A stretch of DNA of 64,000 nt from Bacteroidales bacterium (GTDB taxonomy: Bacteria > Bacteroidota > Bacteroidia > Bacteroidales > GCA-2711565), in the NCBI GenBank assembly GCA_028280405.1, contig JANQLW010000039.1, forward strand, positions 16,811 through 80,810, given 5' to 3'. The position numbers and the translations under genes are program-made. The notes beneath the pieces were generated by a model. The model made no database searches, was not told where the DNA came from, and saw only the letters and a list, made by a program, of their open reading frames with translations. Numbering within the stretch: position 1 is the stretch's first letter; every line of letters begins with the position of its first letter. Below, one piece after another: positions 34,078 to 42,653 of this stretch.

Positions 34078-34194
34078 TTGATCAAATTTGCGATATGAAA
34101 TCTGTTTTCAGAATCAGGGGCAAATTTATAAAAAATGAATATATCTCCTAAATAATTAGAAGTTTATAAGTATTCTAAACAATTAGTATTTTTT

Positions 34195-34202
34195 TAAATT
34201 TG
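34195..34202 (+). promoter_or_regulatory. -7 element for the DUF1207-like gene
   Basis: TAAATTTG matches TAnnTTTG about 33 bases before the ATG at 34235. Confidence 0.4.
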
Positions 34203-34234
34203 CTTTGTTGATAATATAAAATTTACCTCATTTA

Positions 34235-35080
34235 ATGAAGAAGCTTTTTATTTGCCTTTTAGTATTGATGAATGTGAGTGTTACAGCTCAAAATTCTAAT
34301 CATGAGTTTTTCCCCAAAAATAAATTGTTAAAAGATATCTACCTTGATCCATTTAGCCCTAAAATTTCCGGTGGACTGTATATGATGTGGGAGAATGGAG
34401 AAAAGAAAGATTTGACTTTAGGAGCTTTTGCAATTGGTATTCATAAACCAATATTCCGGAATGTAAAAAATGGAACCAAGGCTTTCGAAATAGGTTTTGA
34501 ACTGTCTTCTTTTACTCAGTTTGAGTTTTATTATAATAAAGTAGGCACTCATAAACGTCAGCATCTGAATACAGATTTTATCATTGCCATGCCACTAGTA
34601 TGGAAATTGAATGATTTTTATCTCAGAGCAAAGTTTTTTCATCGATCTACTCACTTGGGTGATGATTATATTTTTAGAAATTGCCTGACTGAACCCGATG
34701 CTAAACCTATAACATATGAGCAAGCTGATGTAAGTTTGTTCTACGAATGTAAGCAAGCAATTTATTATGCTGGGATTGGTGTGGTTACAAGGTCAAATGT
34801 TGAAAGAAAGAAGTTAAATGCTTATTTAGGGTTTAACAATTTTCATTTTATGGGAAAAAGAGGAAAGTGGAAGTTGACTTACGGAATTCATTCAAAATTT
34901 GAAGCGGAAACAAATTTTAAACCAGGGGTAAATTCCGGAATTGGAATTGAATTTGGAGGAAAAGAAAAGAACTATCCTTTGCAAATAATGATAGAATATT
35001 ATAACGGTTTTATGCCATATTCTGCATTCGAGCAAAAGGATGTGAGATTATTGGGAACTTCAATCAGATTAAAACTATAG
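34235..35080 (+). CDS. Outer-membrane protein, DUF1207-like
   Basis: A 281-residue protein with a signal peptide (1-18, cleavage after V-T-A) and alternating beta-strand pattern throughout, ending in an aromatic/Leu-rich strand (G-T-S-I-R-L-K-L), as expected for a beta-barrel. F-H-R-S-T-H-L-G-D-D-Y-I near residue 130 resembles the S-S-H-L-G-D-E-Y core of DUF1207, whose function is unknown. It is a single gene followed by an inverted repeat. Confidence 0.68.
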   Translation: MKKLFICLLVLMNVSVTAQNSNHEFFPKNKLLKDIYLDPFSPKISGGLYMMWENGEKKDLTLGAFAIGIHKPIFRNVKNGTKAFEIGFELSSFTQFEFYYNKVGTHKRQHLNTDFIIAMPLVWKLNDFYLRAKFFHRSTHLGDDYIFRNCLTEPDAKPITYEQADVSLFYECKQAIYYAGIGVVTRSNVERKKLNAYLGFNNFHFMGKRGKWKLTYGIHSKFEAETNFKPGVNSGIGIEFGGKEKNYPLQIMIEYYNGFMPYSAFEQKDVRLLGTSIRLKL

Positions 35081-35163
35081 AACACAGATGACACTGATAA
35101 AACGGATTTACACAGATTTATGTTTAAGCTGTGATCATCTTTTAAATCTGTGTTATCTGTGTC
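35080..35163. repeat. Nested inverted repeat built from ACACAGAT motifs
   Basis: ACACAGATTTA at 35110-35120 is perfectly inverted at 35143-35153, and ACACAGAT at 35082-35089 is inverted at 35155-35162. The repeats separate convergent genes and may work as a terminator. The word ACACAGAT-GACACTGAT recurs in intergenic DNA of many bacteria, in my recollection. Confidence 0.6.
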
Positions 35164-35173
35164 CAATTTATCT

Positions 35174-35455
35174 TTATTTATACAGGCAACGATAAGAAGT
35201 ATCGCGAGCTACTTTTACTTTAAACTTCACATCTTTTTCTACGATGAAAGTTTCAAATGCCGCATAAGTTTTCCATTCTGTTTCTTCAGGTAATAAAACT
35301 GCCATTTCTCCTGAAGTGACAGTCATATACTCTATAGTTGCTGTTCCGAATTCATATTCACCGGCAGCCATAACACCAATAGTTGCAGGCCCTTCTTTAG
35401 TTTCAAAAGCGATGGATTTTACTTTGCCATCAAAATATTCGTTTGTTTTAAACAT
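35174..35455 (-). CDS. ppnP: Pyrimidine/purine nucleoside phosphorylase PpnP
   Basis: A 93-residue cupin-like protein matching the PpnP (YaiE/DUF1255) family in length. It starts [15 protein letters not shown] and includes [25 protein letters not shown] and the C-terminal T-S-Y-R-C-L-Y. PpnP splits nucleosides with phosphate into base and ribose-1-phosphate. Monocistronic. Confidence 0.92.
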   Translation of the reverse strand: MFKTNEYFDGKVKSIAFETKEGPATIGVMAAGEYEFGTATIEYMTVTSGEMAVLLPEETEWKTYAAFETFIVEKDVKFKVKVARDTSYRCLYK

Positions 35456-35534
35456 AGTTTAATTTTAATCGGTTGTTGTTAGTTTTTTAATTAAGAGAGC
35501 AAAGTTAAAATTTTGATTTAAAATAACCAGCGAT

Positions 35535-35945
35535 TTATTCATACCTAATAACATCTGCAGGATTTGATAAAGCAACCTTTAATGACCGGATGCTAACTGT
35601 AATTAAAACCAATACTAATGCTATAAATCCGGAACCTAAATATAGCTCAATTGGAAAGTCAATGGTATAAACAAAATTTTGTAACCATTTATCCATAAAA
35701 TACCATGCAATTGGCCATGCAATAATTGTTGCGAAGCCTACTAATATGGCAAATTCTTTATTGATCATCATCATAATTGTGTTAATGCTTGCACCGTGAT
35801 TTTTTCGAATCCCTATTTCTTTTGATCTCTTTTCAATGATGAACAAGGTTAAGCCAAAAAGTCCTAAACCAATTACATTTATTATTGAAAAGATCTTGTT
35901 TCTATAAATGTTTCGAAGAGCAAACTTTAAGTAATGAAATAACAT
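35535..35945 (-). pseudogene. FtsX/MacB-type ABC permease with large internal deletion
   Basis: The 136-residue reading frame joins the very N-terminus of a Bacteroidota FtsX-like permease (F-A-L-R-N-I-Y-R-N-K-I-F-S-I-I-N-V-I-G-L) to the C-terminal FtsX domain (I-E-K-R-S-K-E-I-G-I-R-K, then three membrane segments and N-P-A-D-V-I-R-Y-E). Full-length relatives have about 780-800 residues with a large periplasmic domain between these parts; here it is missing while the frame stays open. No ATPase partner is adjacent. I read it as the relic of a deleted gene. Confidence 0.75.
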
Positions 35946-36132
35946 ATTCTAATCTTTTGATAAATACTGAATGTTATTCAACTGCACAGGGTATCTTACT
36001 AAGCAGCTATACTGTTCTAAAATTATGCCATATTTTTTATTTAGTTGATTGTTAATTATATGTAATTCAGTGTTTTCTTAAATAAAAAGAATGTGTTCTT
36101 CTATGTACACAAATTGTTCGTATTTGAACAAG

Positions 36133-36166
36133 AAAAGGCTGACTCAAAATTTTGAGCCAGCCTTTT
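36133..36166 (-). terminator. Terminator of the aor gene
   Basis: AAAAGGCTG-ACTCAAAA and TTTTGAG-C-CAGCCTTTT form a long stem with almost no loop, just after the aor stop on the minus strand. Confidence 0.8.
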
Positions 36167-36189
36167 AAATTCTATTTTAACTAGGTAAA

Positions 36190-38349
36190 TTAGTTTTCTT
36201 GATGTGGAGTTACCATTTCAATCAATTCCGGAAGATCCATTCCAAGTTCCTTAAGGTGTGAAATCTTTGGTACTCCATTATTGGTCCAACCTCTGCGTTT
36301 GTAAACAGCATCCAATAATTTTTCATATTGAGATTCGCGGTACTCACGAGTGATGGCCATTTTTTCTTCAGTCGTTTTACCTTCAGGATTAATACCGATG
36401 ATTTCTTTCATTTGCTTGTCGTAACGATCAGCTCTTGATTCGTATTCTTCTTTGGTAACAGGCCCTGCTGCACGATATGGTTGCGCATCATATTTACGGA
36501 TACCGAATCCTCTTCTTAAGTTGAATATACGTTGGTAGTTGTACACTCTTTCCGATTGTCTGATCATTTCGTACTTGTCAAATTCTCTTCCGGTTACAGC
36601 TTTGAAAATGGTGACATAGTTGTCGACGTGCTCAGGTACCTTAGCCGGTTCATCAGTTTCAGCATTGTTTTCCGGTTCAACATCATTCCAGGGAAGCTTA
36701 CATAAACCTACTAAGCCAAACCACGTACGGAACATTGGGAAATAGTGTAATGCTTCAGCTTTATCTTCGAAAGTTGGAATTTGATTATTAACCATATCCA
36801 TGAAGATCAGCCATGCTTCATCATGCTGAGGCCCTTTATTGGTCATTGCAAAACCACCTTGTTGTGCAAGAGATTCTTTAGAAATGTACTCAGAATATTC
36901 AAGGCCTTTGTTTTCCATTCCGATATCATGAAGGAAACTAGCATCACCCCAGCCTTTTTCAACAAACATTTTCTTCATTTTCCGAATACCCATACCGGCT
37001 ATTACACCAAATCCTTCTCCTTTTGCTAACTGGTGTATTAATTCCATTGCTGAATCAGCATTTCCGAAGTTAAGTTTTAATCCACCTGTTCTTTCTTCAT
37101 TGAGAATTCCATTTTCATAGCACTCCATTACAAATGCTACAATAGTTCCCCAAGAAATAGTACAAATACCATAAGTATCGCAATAGAAGTTAGCTTCAAT
37201 AATATAATCCGGATTGAAAATACCACAATTAGAACCAAGCCCACCGGCATTTTCATATTCAGGCCCGTCAACGATTACTTTATCTCCTGCATAAGGCCCG
37301 GTTCTTATTTCATAGTTATCAACACCTTTTGCACAAGACATATTACAACCAATCCAACAACCGTCAGGAATCCCTTGAGTAAATCTTGATTTCCATTCTT
37401 CAGAATCGATGTTTTTAGTATCCGGATGGCTTCCAAATTTAAAGTTATGAGTCGGAAGAAGGTCATACTCATCCATAATTTCTACAAGGTGAGCGGTACC
37501 TTTGGTTCTCATTTCACATTGTGAGTCATCTAATTCACGCATTTCACGGTTGAAGTTCTTCCCTCTTTCCATGATTGCTTTTAAATCAACCACATTATTT
37601 AAGTTCCCTTTTACACCGGGAACTTTAGCCACCAATGCACGGATTTTTTTATCTCTGAAAACAGTTCCGATACCTCCACGGCCTGCTTGTTTTAAACGAA
37701 CAAGTTTACGTTTTGGATCATAGAAACTGAAGTTGAGCATCCCAATTAATGAATTGTCAGCAGCATCACCGGTAGAAACTACACCGATATTCTTTTTGTC
37801 TTTTTCGTCATTAGCAAACATTTCTGTAAGAACCTCAGCTAAAATATGGCTGTCTCCCGGTTCTTCCGGTGCTTCAAAAATTTCGACTTTATGGTTTACG
37901 CCATCAATATAAACAATAACTTCATTTTCTGCTTTACCTTGTAATTCGATGGCATCAAATCCGGCAAATTTCAAAAATGGTCCAAAGAAACCACCCACAT
38001 TACTGTCCATTACTGAATCAGTTTGTGGAGAAATAGATACTACCAATGATTTACCGGCACCCGAATACTGAGTAATCCCACCAATTGGGCCTGAAGAAAT
38101 GATGATCTCATTTTCAGGATCATTCCATTTAGTATCTGGCTTTGTACCTTCCCAAAGAAGCTTTAATCCATAACCCTTTCCACCAATGAATTTTTCTTTC
38201 ATTAAGGCAGGAACTGCTTTCTCTTTAATCTCATTTGTGCTAACGTTGATATAAAGAGTTTTATCTGTATAACCTTTGTCAAGTGCAGTCCAATCATAAG
38301 CCCATTCGTTAAGAAGCTTATGCTTGTTTTTCATCTCTTCAATGTTCAT
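36190..38349 (-). CDS. Aldehyde:ferredoxin oxidoreductase family protein (tungsten type)
   Basis: A 719-residue AOR. The N-terminal domain has K-F-I-G-G-K-G-Y-G-L-K-L-L near 52-64, S-G-P-I-G-G and S-V-M-D-S-N-V-G-G-F-F-G-P-x-L-K-F-A-G-F-D (pterin binding). The iron-sulfur motif reads G-C-W-I-G-C-N-M-S-C (near 330) and the fourth Cys is in G-L-V-G-L-C. AOR enzymes oxidise aldehydes with ferredoxin at a tungsten-bis-pyranopterin. The Cys spacing here is CX3CX3C instead of the CX2CX3C I recall for archaeal AOR, and the protein is about 100 residues longer. ThiF- and MoaD-like genes are divergent upstream. Confidence 0.88.
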   Translation of the reverse strand: MNIEEMKNKHKLLNEWAYDWTALDKGYTDKTLYINVSTNEIKEKAVPALMKEKFIGGKGYGLKLLWEGTKPDTKWNDPENEIIISSGPIGGITQYSGAGKSLVVSISPQTDSVMDSNVGGFFGPFLKFAGFDAIELQGKAENEVIVYIDGVNHKVEIFEAPEEPGDSHILAEVLTEMFANDEKDKKNIGVVSTGDAADNSLIGMLNFSFYDPKRKLVRLKQAGRGGIGTVFRDKKIRALVAKVPGVKGNLNNVVDLKAIMERGKNFNREMRELDDSQCEMRTKGTAHLVEIMDEYDLLPTHNFKFGSHPDTKNIDSEEWKSRFTQGIPDGCWIGCNMSCAKGVDNYEIRTGPYAGDKVIVDGPEYENAGGLGSNCGIFNPDYIIEANFYCDTYGICTISWGTIVAFVMECYENGILNEERTGGLKLNFGNADSAMELIHQLAKGEGFGVIAGMGIRKMKKMFVEKGWGDASFLHDIGMENKGLEYSEYISKESLAQQGGFAMTNKGPQHDEAWLIFMDMVNNQIPTFEDKAEALHYFPMFRTWFGLVGLCKLPWNDVEPENNAETDEPAKVPEHVDNYVTIFKAVTGREFDKYEMIRQSERVYNYQRIFNLRRGFGIRKYDAQPYRAAGPVTKEEYESRADRYDKQMKEIIGINPEGKTTEEKMAITREYRESQYEKLLDAVYKRRGWTNNGVPKISHLKELGMDLPELIEMVTPHQEN

Positions 38350-38387
38350 ATTATTATCCTTTTTTTAGTTTGCTGTTAAAAACTTCA

Positions 38388-38395
38388 CAAAAGTA
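38388..38395 (-). promoter_or_regulatory. -7 element of the aor promoter
   Basis: On the minus strand TACTTTTG matches TAnnTTTG, about 39 bases before the aor ATG. No good -33 match is present, which would fit an activator-dependent promoter. Confidence 0.45.
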
Positions 38396-38436
38396 ATAAA
38401 TACTTAAATTCGAAATGAATAAAGTAGTGAAAAAGA

Positions 38437-38459
38437 GATATGTAAGTTGATACATAACG
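38437..38459. promoter_or_regulatory. ModE-like operator dyad upstream of aor
   Basis: GATATGTA at 38437-38444 and TACATAAC at 38451-38458 form a dyad (7 of 8 positions) with a six-base spacer. The right half, TACATAACG, equals the right half of the E. coli modA operator as I remember it, and GATATGT falls in register with its left half. It lies about 55-77 bases upstream of the predicted aor start point. A ModE-type protein is encoded at 33703-34077. Confidence 0.5.
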
Positions 38460-38533
38460 GGTTGAAAATGATTAATCCCCTGAATGCTACAGTGATGTGA
38501 AAATTATTTAGAATTCGTATAAATCTAAGAAAT

Positions 38534-38730
38534 TAGAGACTGTTTAAATTTTTTATTTTAGAGTTATAAGGAGCAGAAAAGTAGATGTTTTTGCACTTCA
38601 GGGACGCCATCCTCTTTTCTGCAAATAACTACCAAATGTTTAATTTTCAAGTTATTTATGATTTTAGGATGGCGTCCCGATTTATTGCTTACTCATATAA
38701 CTTCAGATTATAAAATTTAAACAGTCTCTA
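38534..38730. mobile_element. MITE-like element with 18-bp perfect terminal inverted repeats
   Basis: TAGAGACTGTTTAAATTT at 38534-38551 is perfectly inverted at 38713-38730. Inside, GGACGCCATCCT near 38602 is inverted near 38665. The ends are flanked by TA, as after IS630/Tc1-type insertion. No coding capacity in 197 bases, so it would move in trans. Confidence 0.7.
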
Positions 38731-38741
38731 GATATTAATCT

Positions 38742-38749
38742 TATCTTTG
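38742..38749 (+). promoter_or_regulatory. -7 element of the thiF-like/moaD-like operon
   Basis: TATCTTTG matches TAnnTTTG, 11 bases downstream of the right end of the MITE-like element. The -33 position would therefore fall inside the element. Confidence 0.45.
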
Positions 38750-38783
38750 CATTAAATCCCTAATTGAAAAAGAATTAACGAGT

Positions 38784-39374
38784 ATGACTTTCAAAGAAAT
38801 TAAGAAGATCGTTTCAACTAAAACTGTTGGAATAGCCGGATGTGGAGGTTTAGGGTCAAATTGTGCGGTAGCCCTTGCCAGAACAGGAGTTGGTAAACTG
38901 GTTGTCGCAGATTTTGATGTAGTGGAACAATCAAATTTGAACAGGCAATATTACTATGCTGATCAACTGGGGCAAAAAAAGTCTTTCACACTATCAGATA
39001 ATCTGTATTTTGTGAATCCTGATGTGAAGGTAATCGCACATGATGTAAAACTCGAGCCAAAGGATATTGTTAGAATATTTAAGGATTGTGATGTGATTGT
39101 CGAAGCCTTTGACCAGGCTGAAATGAAACAAATGATTATTGAAACTGTTTTGAGAGAGATGCCTGGGAAACCTTTAATTTGTGGAATCGGTATGGCTGGT
39201 TTTGGAAACAATAATTCAATTCGAATGGACCAGCATGATGATTTGTATATTTGCGGAGATATGGAAACTGAAATTGCTGATGATTGTCCTCCAATGGCTC
39301 CCAGAGTCGGAATTGTTGCAAATATGCAGGCTAATCAGGCAATAGAGCTTCTGATTAAAATGTGTGAGAAATAA
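38784..39374 (+). CDS. ThiF/MoeB-type sulfur-carrier adenylyltransferase
   Basis: A 196-residue E1-like enzyme with the nucleotide loop G-I-A-G-C-G-G-L-G-S-N at about 17-27, A-D-F-D-V-V-E-x-S-N-L-N-R-Q-Y near 43-57 and D-V-I-V-E-A-F-D near 104. It would adenylate the C-terminal Gly-Gly of a MoaD/ThiS-like protein, and exactly such a protein is encoded 11 bases downstream. Lengths near 200 residues mark the short ThiF-family group. Given the neighbouring AOR I favour pterin-cofactor sulfur transfer over thiamine synthesis, but the sequence does not decide this. Confidence 0.85.
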   Translation: MTFKEIKKIVSTKTVGIAGCGGLGSNCAVALARTGVGKLVVADFDVVEQSNLNRQYYYADQLGQKKSFTLSDNLYFVNPDVKVIAHDVKLEPKDIVRIFKDCDVIVEAFDQAEMKQMIIETVLREMPGKPLICGIGMAGFGNNNSIRMDQHDDLYICGDMETEIADDCPPMAPRVGIVANMQANQAIELLIKMCEK

Positions 39375-39385
39375 ATAAGTAAGAG

Positions 39386-39589
39386 ATGAAGATACAAGTA
39401 AATAACAGGCCGGAAGAAATAGAGAGAACTGAAATGACAGTTCAGGAACTGATCGATTATAAAAATTTTAAATTTAAAATGCTTGTTACCAAAATTAATG
39501 GTAAGCTGGTAAAAAAAGATGAACGTAATACAGCTATCGTAAAAGATGGTGATGATGTGACTATATTACATATGATAAGTGGTGGCTAG
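39386..39589 (+). CDS. MoaD/ThiS-family sulfur carrier protein
   Basis: A 67-residue beta-grasp protein with the G-D-x-V-T-I-L-H-M-I-S-G-G ending of the family. The terminal Gly-Gly becomes the thiocarboxylate. The segment I-N-G-K-L-V-K-K-D-E is typical of ThiS/MoaD. It forms an operon with the ThiF-like gene and may deliver sulfur for the tungsto-/molybdopterin dithiolene of the adjacent AOR. Its stop is two bases from the convergent folC stop. Confidence 0.85.
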   Translation: MKIQVNNRPEEIERTEMTVQELIDYKNFKFKMLVTKINGKLVKKDERNTAIVKDGDDVTILHMISGG

Positions 39590-39591
39590 GA

Positions 39592-40878
39592 TTAAACAAT
39601 CTCAGCCACTACAAATGTACTTCCTCCAATAAATACCAGATCGTTACTACCTGCATTATTAGTAGCCACATTGTAAGCTTCTCTTACTGAACTATAATTT
39701 TTTCCTCTGAGTCCGCATTTGTGAGCTTGCTGTTCCAGTTTTTCTTCATTGAGCCCGCGAGGTATATTTGCTTTACAAAAATAATAAGTAGCTTCATGTG
39801 GTAACAAATTAAGGATGTCACTAATATTCTTATCATCAACCATTCCAATTACAAAATGCAATTTGGAATATCGGATTTGTTTTAGTTGTTCAACGATACT
39901 TAATATCCCATCCTTGTTATGAGCAGTGTCGCAAATGGTAAGAGGATTGGTAGAAAGAACCTGCCATCTGCCTTTTAAGCCGGTATTGACAATTACTTCT
40001 TCTATTCCTTCCTGTATGATTTTTTTACTGATGCCGAATTGATTTCCAATAAAGTCCATTACCTGGATAGCAGTAATTAAATTGTGTGTCTGATAATTTC
40101 CAAGTAATGGGCAATTAAGATTTTCCAGGTAAATATCATTGTTCTTCCAGATATCAAGTTCCAGATTACCGGATTGAGATTTTGACAGTATTTTAGCTTC
40201 AAAAACCTGGTCTGCAAATATAATTTGACTTTTTTCTTTCTTAGCCTTCTCAATAAATAAGTTTTCAATCTCAGGTTGTGTTTGCCCAATAATTACCGGA
40301 ACTTCTTTTTTGATGATCTCAGCTTTTTCAGCAGCAATTTTATCCAGGCTATCTCCCAGAAACTGCATGTGGTCATAACCTATATTCGTAATAACCGATA
40401 GAATAGGAGTCATGACATTTGTAGAATCCAACCTACCACCCATTCCGACTTCAATAATAGCAATGTCAACTTCTTCTTTTGCAAAATATTCAAATGCCAA
40501 TCCAACAGTCATCTCAAAAAAACTGGGTTTTATTTTATCAAAAGCTTTTTTGTGTTTATGGATAAAATGAACTACTTTATTCTCCGGGATCATTTCTCCA
40601 TTGATCTTGATCCTTTCCCGGTAGTCTTTTAAATGAGGAGATGTGTAAAGTCCGGTTTTAAATCCGGCAAGCTGAAAGCAACTGGCGATTAAATGGGCAG
40701 TACTACCTTTTCCATTGGTACCTGCAATATGAATTGATTTGAACTTTTCCTGCGGGTTATTCAAATGATTGCATAAGGCAATGGTATTATCTAAATTGGC
40801 TTTATATGCAGCTTTACCTTCCCTTTGATACATAGGAAGCTGAGTGAACATATAATCAAGAGTTTCTTTATAGTCCAT
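39592..40878 (-). CDS. folC: Folylpolyglutamate/dihydrofolate synthase
   Basis: A 428-residue Mur-ligase-fold enzyme. It has A-G-T-N-G-K-G-S-T near 52-60 (ATP loop), Y-T-S-P-H-L near 78, E-V-G-M-G-G-R-L-D-S-T-N near 141-152 and D-T-A-H-N-K-D-G in the C-terminal domain. It adds glutamates to folates and, in many bacteria, also makes dihydrofolate from dihydropteroate. Monocistronic. Confidence 0.93.
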   Translation of the reverse strand: MDYKETLDYMFTQLPMYQREGKAAYKANLDNTIALCNHLNNPQEKFKSIHIAGTNGKGSTAHLIASCFQLAGFKTGLYTSPHLKDYRERIKINGEMIPENKVVHFIHKHKKAFDKIKPSFFEMTVGLAFEYFAKEEVDIAIIEVGMGGRLDSTNVMTPILSVITNIGYDHMQFLGDSLDKIAAEKAEIIKKEVPVIIGQTQPEIENLFIEKAKKEKSQIIFADQVFEAKILSKSQSGNLELDIWKNNDIYLENLNCPLLGNYQTHNLITAIQVMDFIGNQFGISKKIIQEGIEEVIVNTGLKGRWQVLSTNPLTICDTAHNKDGILSIVEQLKQIRYSKLHFVIGMVDDKNISDILNLLPHEATYYFCKANIPRGLNEEKLEQQAHKCGLRGKNYSSVREAYNVATNNAGSNDLVFIGGSTFVVAEIV

Positions 40879-41092
40879 AGTGCAAAATTACATCGGCTAT
40901 TTCATTTCTGAAATCTAATTTAGAATAAGTTTTGAACAGTAGCTTAAAATACTTGCTAATTAAAGCATACCAACTGTATTAGTTTAGAAATAGAAAATAT
41001 TCTGATATAGATCATATAATAATCTGAGCAGAAAAGGTTTATATGCAGTAATATAAATATCAATATTACTAGGGCAGCTATTCAATCTTTTT

Positions 41093-41100
41093 TAAATTTG
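41093..41100 (+). promoter_or_regulatory. -7 element of the nhaD promoter
   Basis: TAAATTTG matches TAnnTTTG, 33 bases before the ATG at 41134. The preceding 200 bases hold no other clear feature. Confidence 0.45.
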
Positions 41101-41133
41101 CAGCCGATTAATCTTAAAAATAAAAAATTAACT

Positions 41134-42549
41134 ATGGAAATGTTTATTTTGATGGTAGTTGTGTTCGTAATAGGATATGCTGCTATTGCATTGGAGCACC
41201 CAATTAAGATTGATAAGGCTGCTTCAGCTTTGATTTTAGGTATGGTGCTTTGGGTAATTCTTGTAATTGCCAGGGTTGATATCCTTAGTTTATTAAATGA
41301 TGCGGGTGAATATCTGAGTCAGTCATGGAGACATTATGTTCATGGAGAACATATTGATAATCCTACTGCTAAAGATATGCTTGGATTTATTACTCACCAT
41401 GATATTATGCATCATCTTGCTGAAATTTCGACTATTTTATTTTTCTTATTAGGAGCGATGACCATTGTTGAAACTGTTGACCAGCATCAAGGATTTAAGC
41501 TTATTACTGACAAAATTAAAACTACTAACAAAGTAAAATTGTTATGGATTTTGAGTGTATTGACTTTCTTTATGTCTGCTGCACTTGATAACCTTACTAC
41601 AACAATTGTTCTTGTCGCATTATTACGTAAACTTATTGATGACCAGAAAACACGTTGGTTCTTTGCATCAATGGTTGTATTGGCTGCTAATGCGGGTGGA
41701 GCATGGTCTCCAATAGGGGATGTGACAACTATTATGTTATGGATTGGCGGACAGGTTACTGCCGGTAATATCATTACAATGGTTATCCTTCCAAGTATTG
41801 TGACTATGGTAGTTCCTTTGCTCATCTTAACTTTCAGCATGAAAGGATATATCACTCGTCCTGTTCTAAATGATGATGAAAACAAAGAATTTACAACAGC
41901 TAAAGAACGTAAAACCATCCTTATTATGGGGGTTTTAGGTTTATTATTTGTGCCTGTTTTCAAAACAGTGACTCATTTACCTCCTTATATGGGGATGTTG
42001 CTTTCTTTAGGTATTATCTGGCTAACTACTGAAATTATGCACCGCAACAAATCTGTTGAAGACAGAAGAAAACTTACTGTGATTGGAGTATTGAGAAAAG
42101 TAGATGTGGCTACTATTTTCTTCTTTATGGGAATTCTTTCTGCAGTAGCTGCTCTTCAATCAGCAGGGCATTTAACTTTACTAGCCGGATGGTTAAATGA
42201 TAATGTTGGTAATATTTATGTAATCAATTTAATTATCGGCGTACTTTCAGCTATCGTGGATAATGTGCCATTGGTAGCTGGTGCAATGGGAATGTATGAG
42301 ATTGCTGCTGTCGGAGCAACTGGCTATGAAGCATTTTTTGTCCAGGATGGTATTTTCTGGGAATTTTTAGCATATTGTGCAGGTACCGGAGGAAGCATAT
42401 TAATCATTGGTTCTGCCGCAGGTGTTGCTGCAATGGGTATGGAAAAAATTGATTTTATCTGGTATTTGAAAAGAATCAGTTTATTAGCATTAGTCGGATA
42501 TTTAGCCGGAGCTGCTGCATACTATTTACAAATAATGTTGATTCATTAA
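41134..42549 (+). CDS. nhaD: NhaD-type Na+/H+ antiporter
   Basis: A 471-residue membrane protein of the ion-transporter superfamily with about 12 hydrophobic segments. Typical NhaD segments are A-L-D-N-L-T-T-T-I-V near 150, A-N-A-G-G-A-W-S-P-I-G-D-V-T-T near 188 and S-A-I-V-D-N-V-P-L-V near 380. It should exchange cytoplasmic Na+ (or Li+) for protons, which suits a saline or alkaline habitat. The open frame begins at a TTG at 41098, but the ATG at 41134 starts directly before the first membrane helix. A strong terminator follows. Confidence 0.9.
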   Translation: MEMFILMVVVFVIGYAAIALEHPIKIDKAASALILGMVLWVILVIARVDILSLLNDAGEYLSQSWRHYVHGEHIDNPTAKDMLGFITHHDIMHHLAEISTILFFLLGAMTIVETVDQHQGFKLITDKIKTTNKVKLLWILSVLTFFMSAALDNLTTTIVLVALLRKLIDDQKTRWFFASMVVLAANAGGAWSPIGDVTTIMLWIGGQVTAGNIITMVILPSIVTMVVPLLILTFSMKGYITRPVLNDDENKEFTTAKERKTILIMGVLGLLFVPVFKTVTHLPPYMGMLLSLGIIWLTTEIMHRNKSVEDRRKLTVIGVLRKVDVATIFFFMGILSAVAALQSAGHLTLLAGWLNDNVGNIYVINLIIGVLSAIVDNVPLVAGAMGMYEIAAVGATGYEAFFVQDGIFWEFLAYCAGTGGSILIIGSAAGVAAMGMEKIDFIWYLKRISLLALVGYLAGAAAYYLQIMLIH

Positions 42550-42570
42550 TTAAACTCAAAGCATAAAAGA

Positions 42571-42601
42571 AAAGCCACTCTAGATATTGAGTGGCTTTTT
42601 T
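42571..42601 (+). terminator. Terminator after nhaD
   Basis: AAAGCCACTC and GAGTGGCTTT form a 10-bp stem followed by a T-run. Confidence 0.85.
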
Positions 42602-42630
42602 GTTATGCAGTTGTGTAGTTATGCAGTTTG
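42602..42630. repeat. Direct repeat flanking the araC-type gene (copy 1)
   Basis: This 29-base stretch starting GTTATGCAGTTGTG is repeated in the same orientation at 43594-43622, matching about 25 of 29 positions. The two copies bracket the AraC-type gene. Confidence 0.5.
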
Positions 42631-42653
42631 TAAAAGAACCAGACTACATACTT

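Larger units (their letters stand above)
38350..38783. other. Divergent gap between aor and thiF-like gene
   Basis: This 434-base gap has no ORF. It holds the aor promoter, the ModE-like dyad, a 197-bp MITE-like element and a TATCTTTG -7 element (38742-38749) for the thiF-like gene. Confidence 0.7.
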
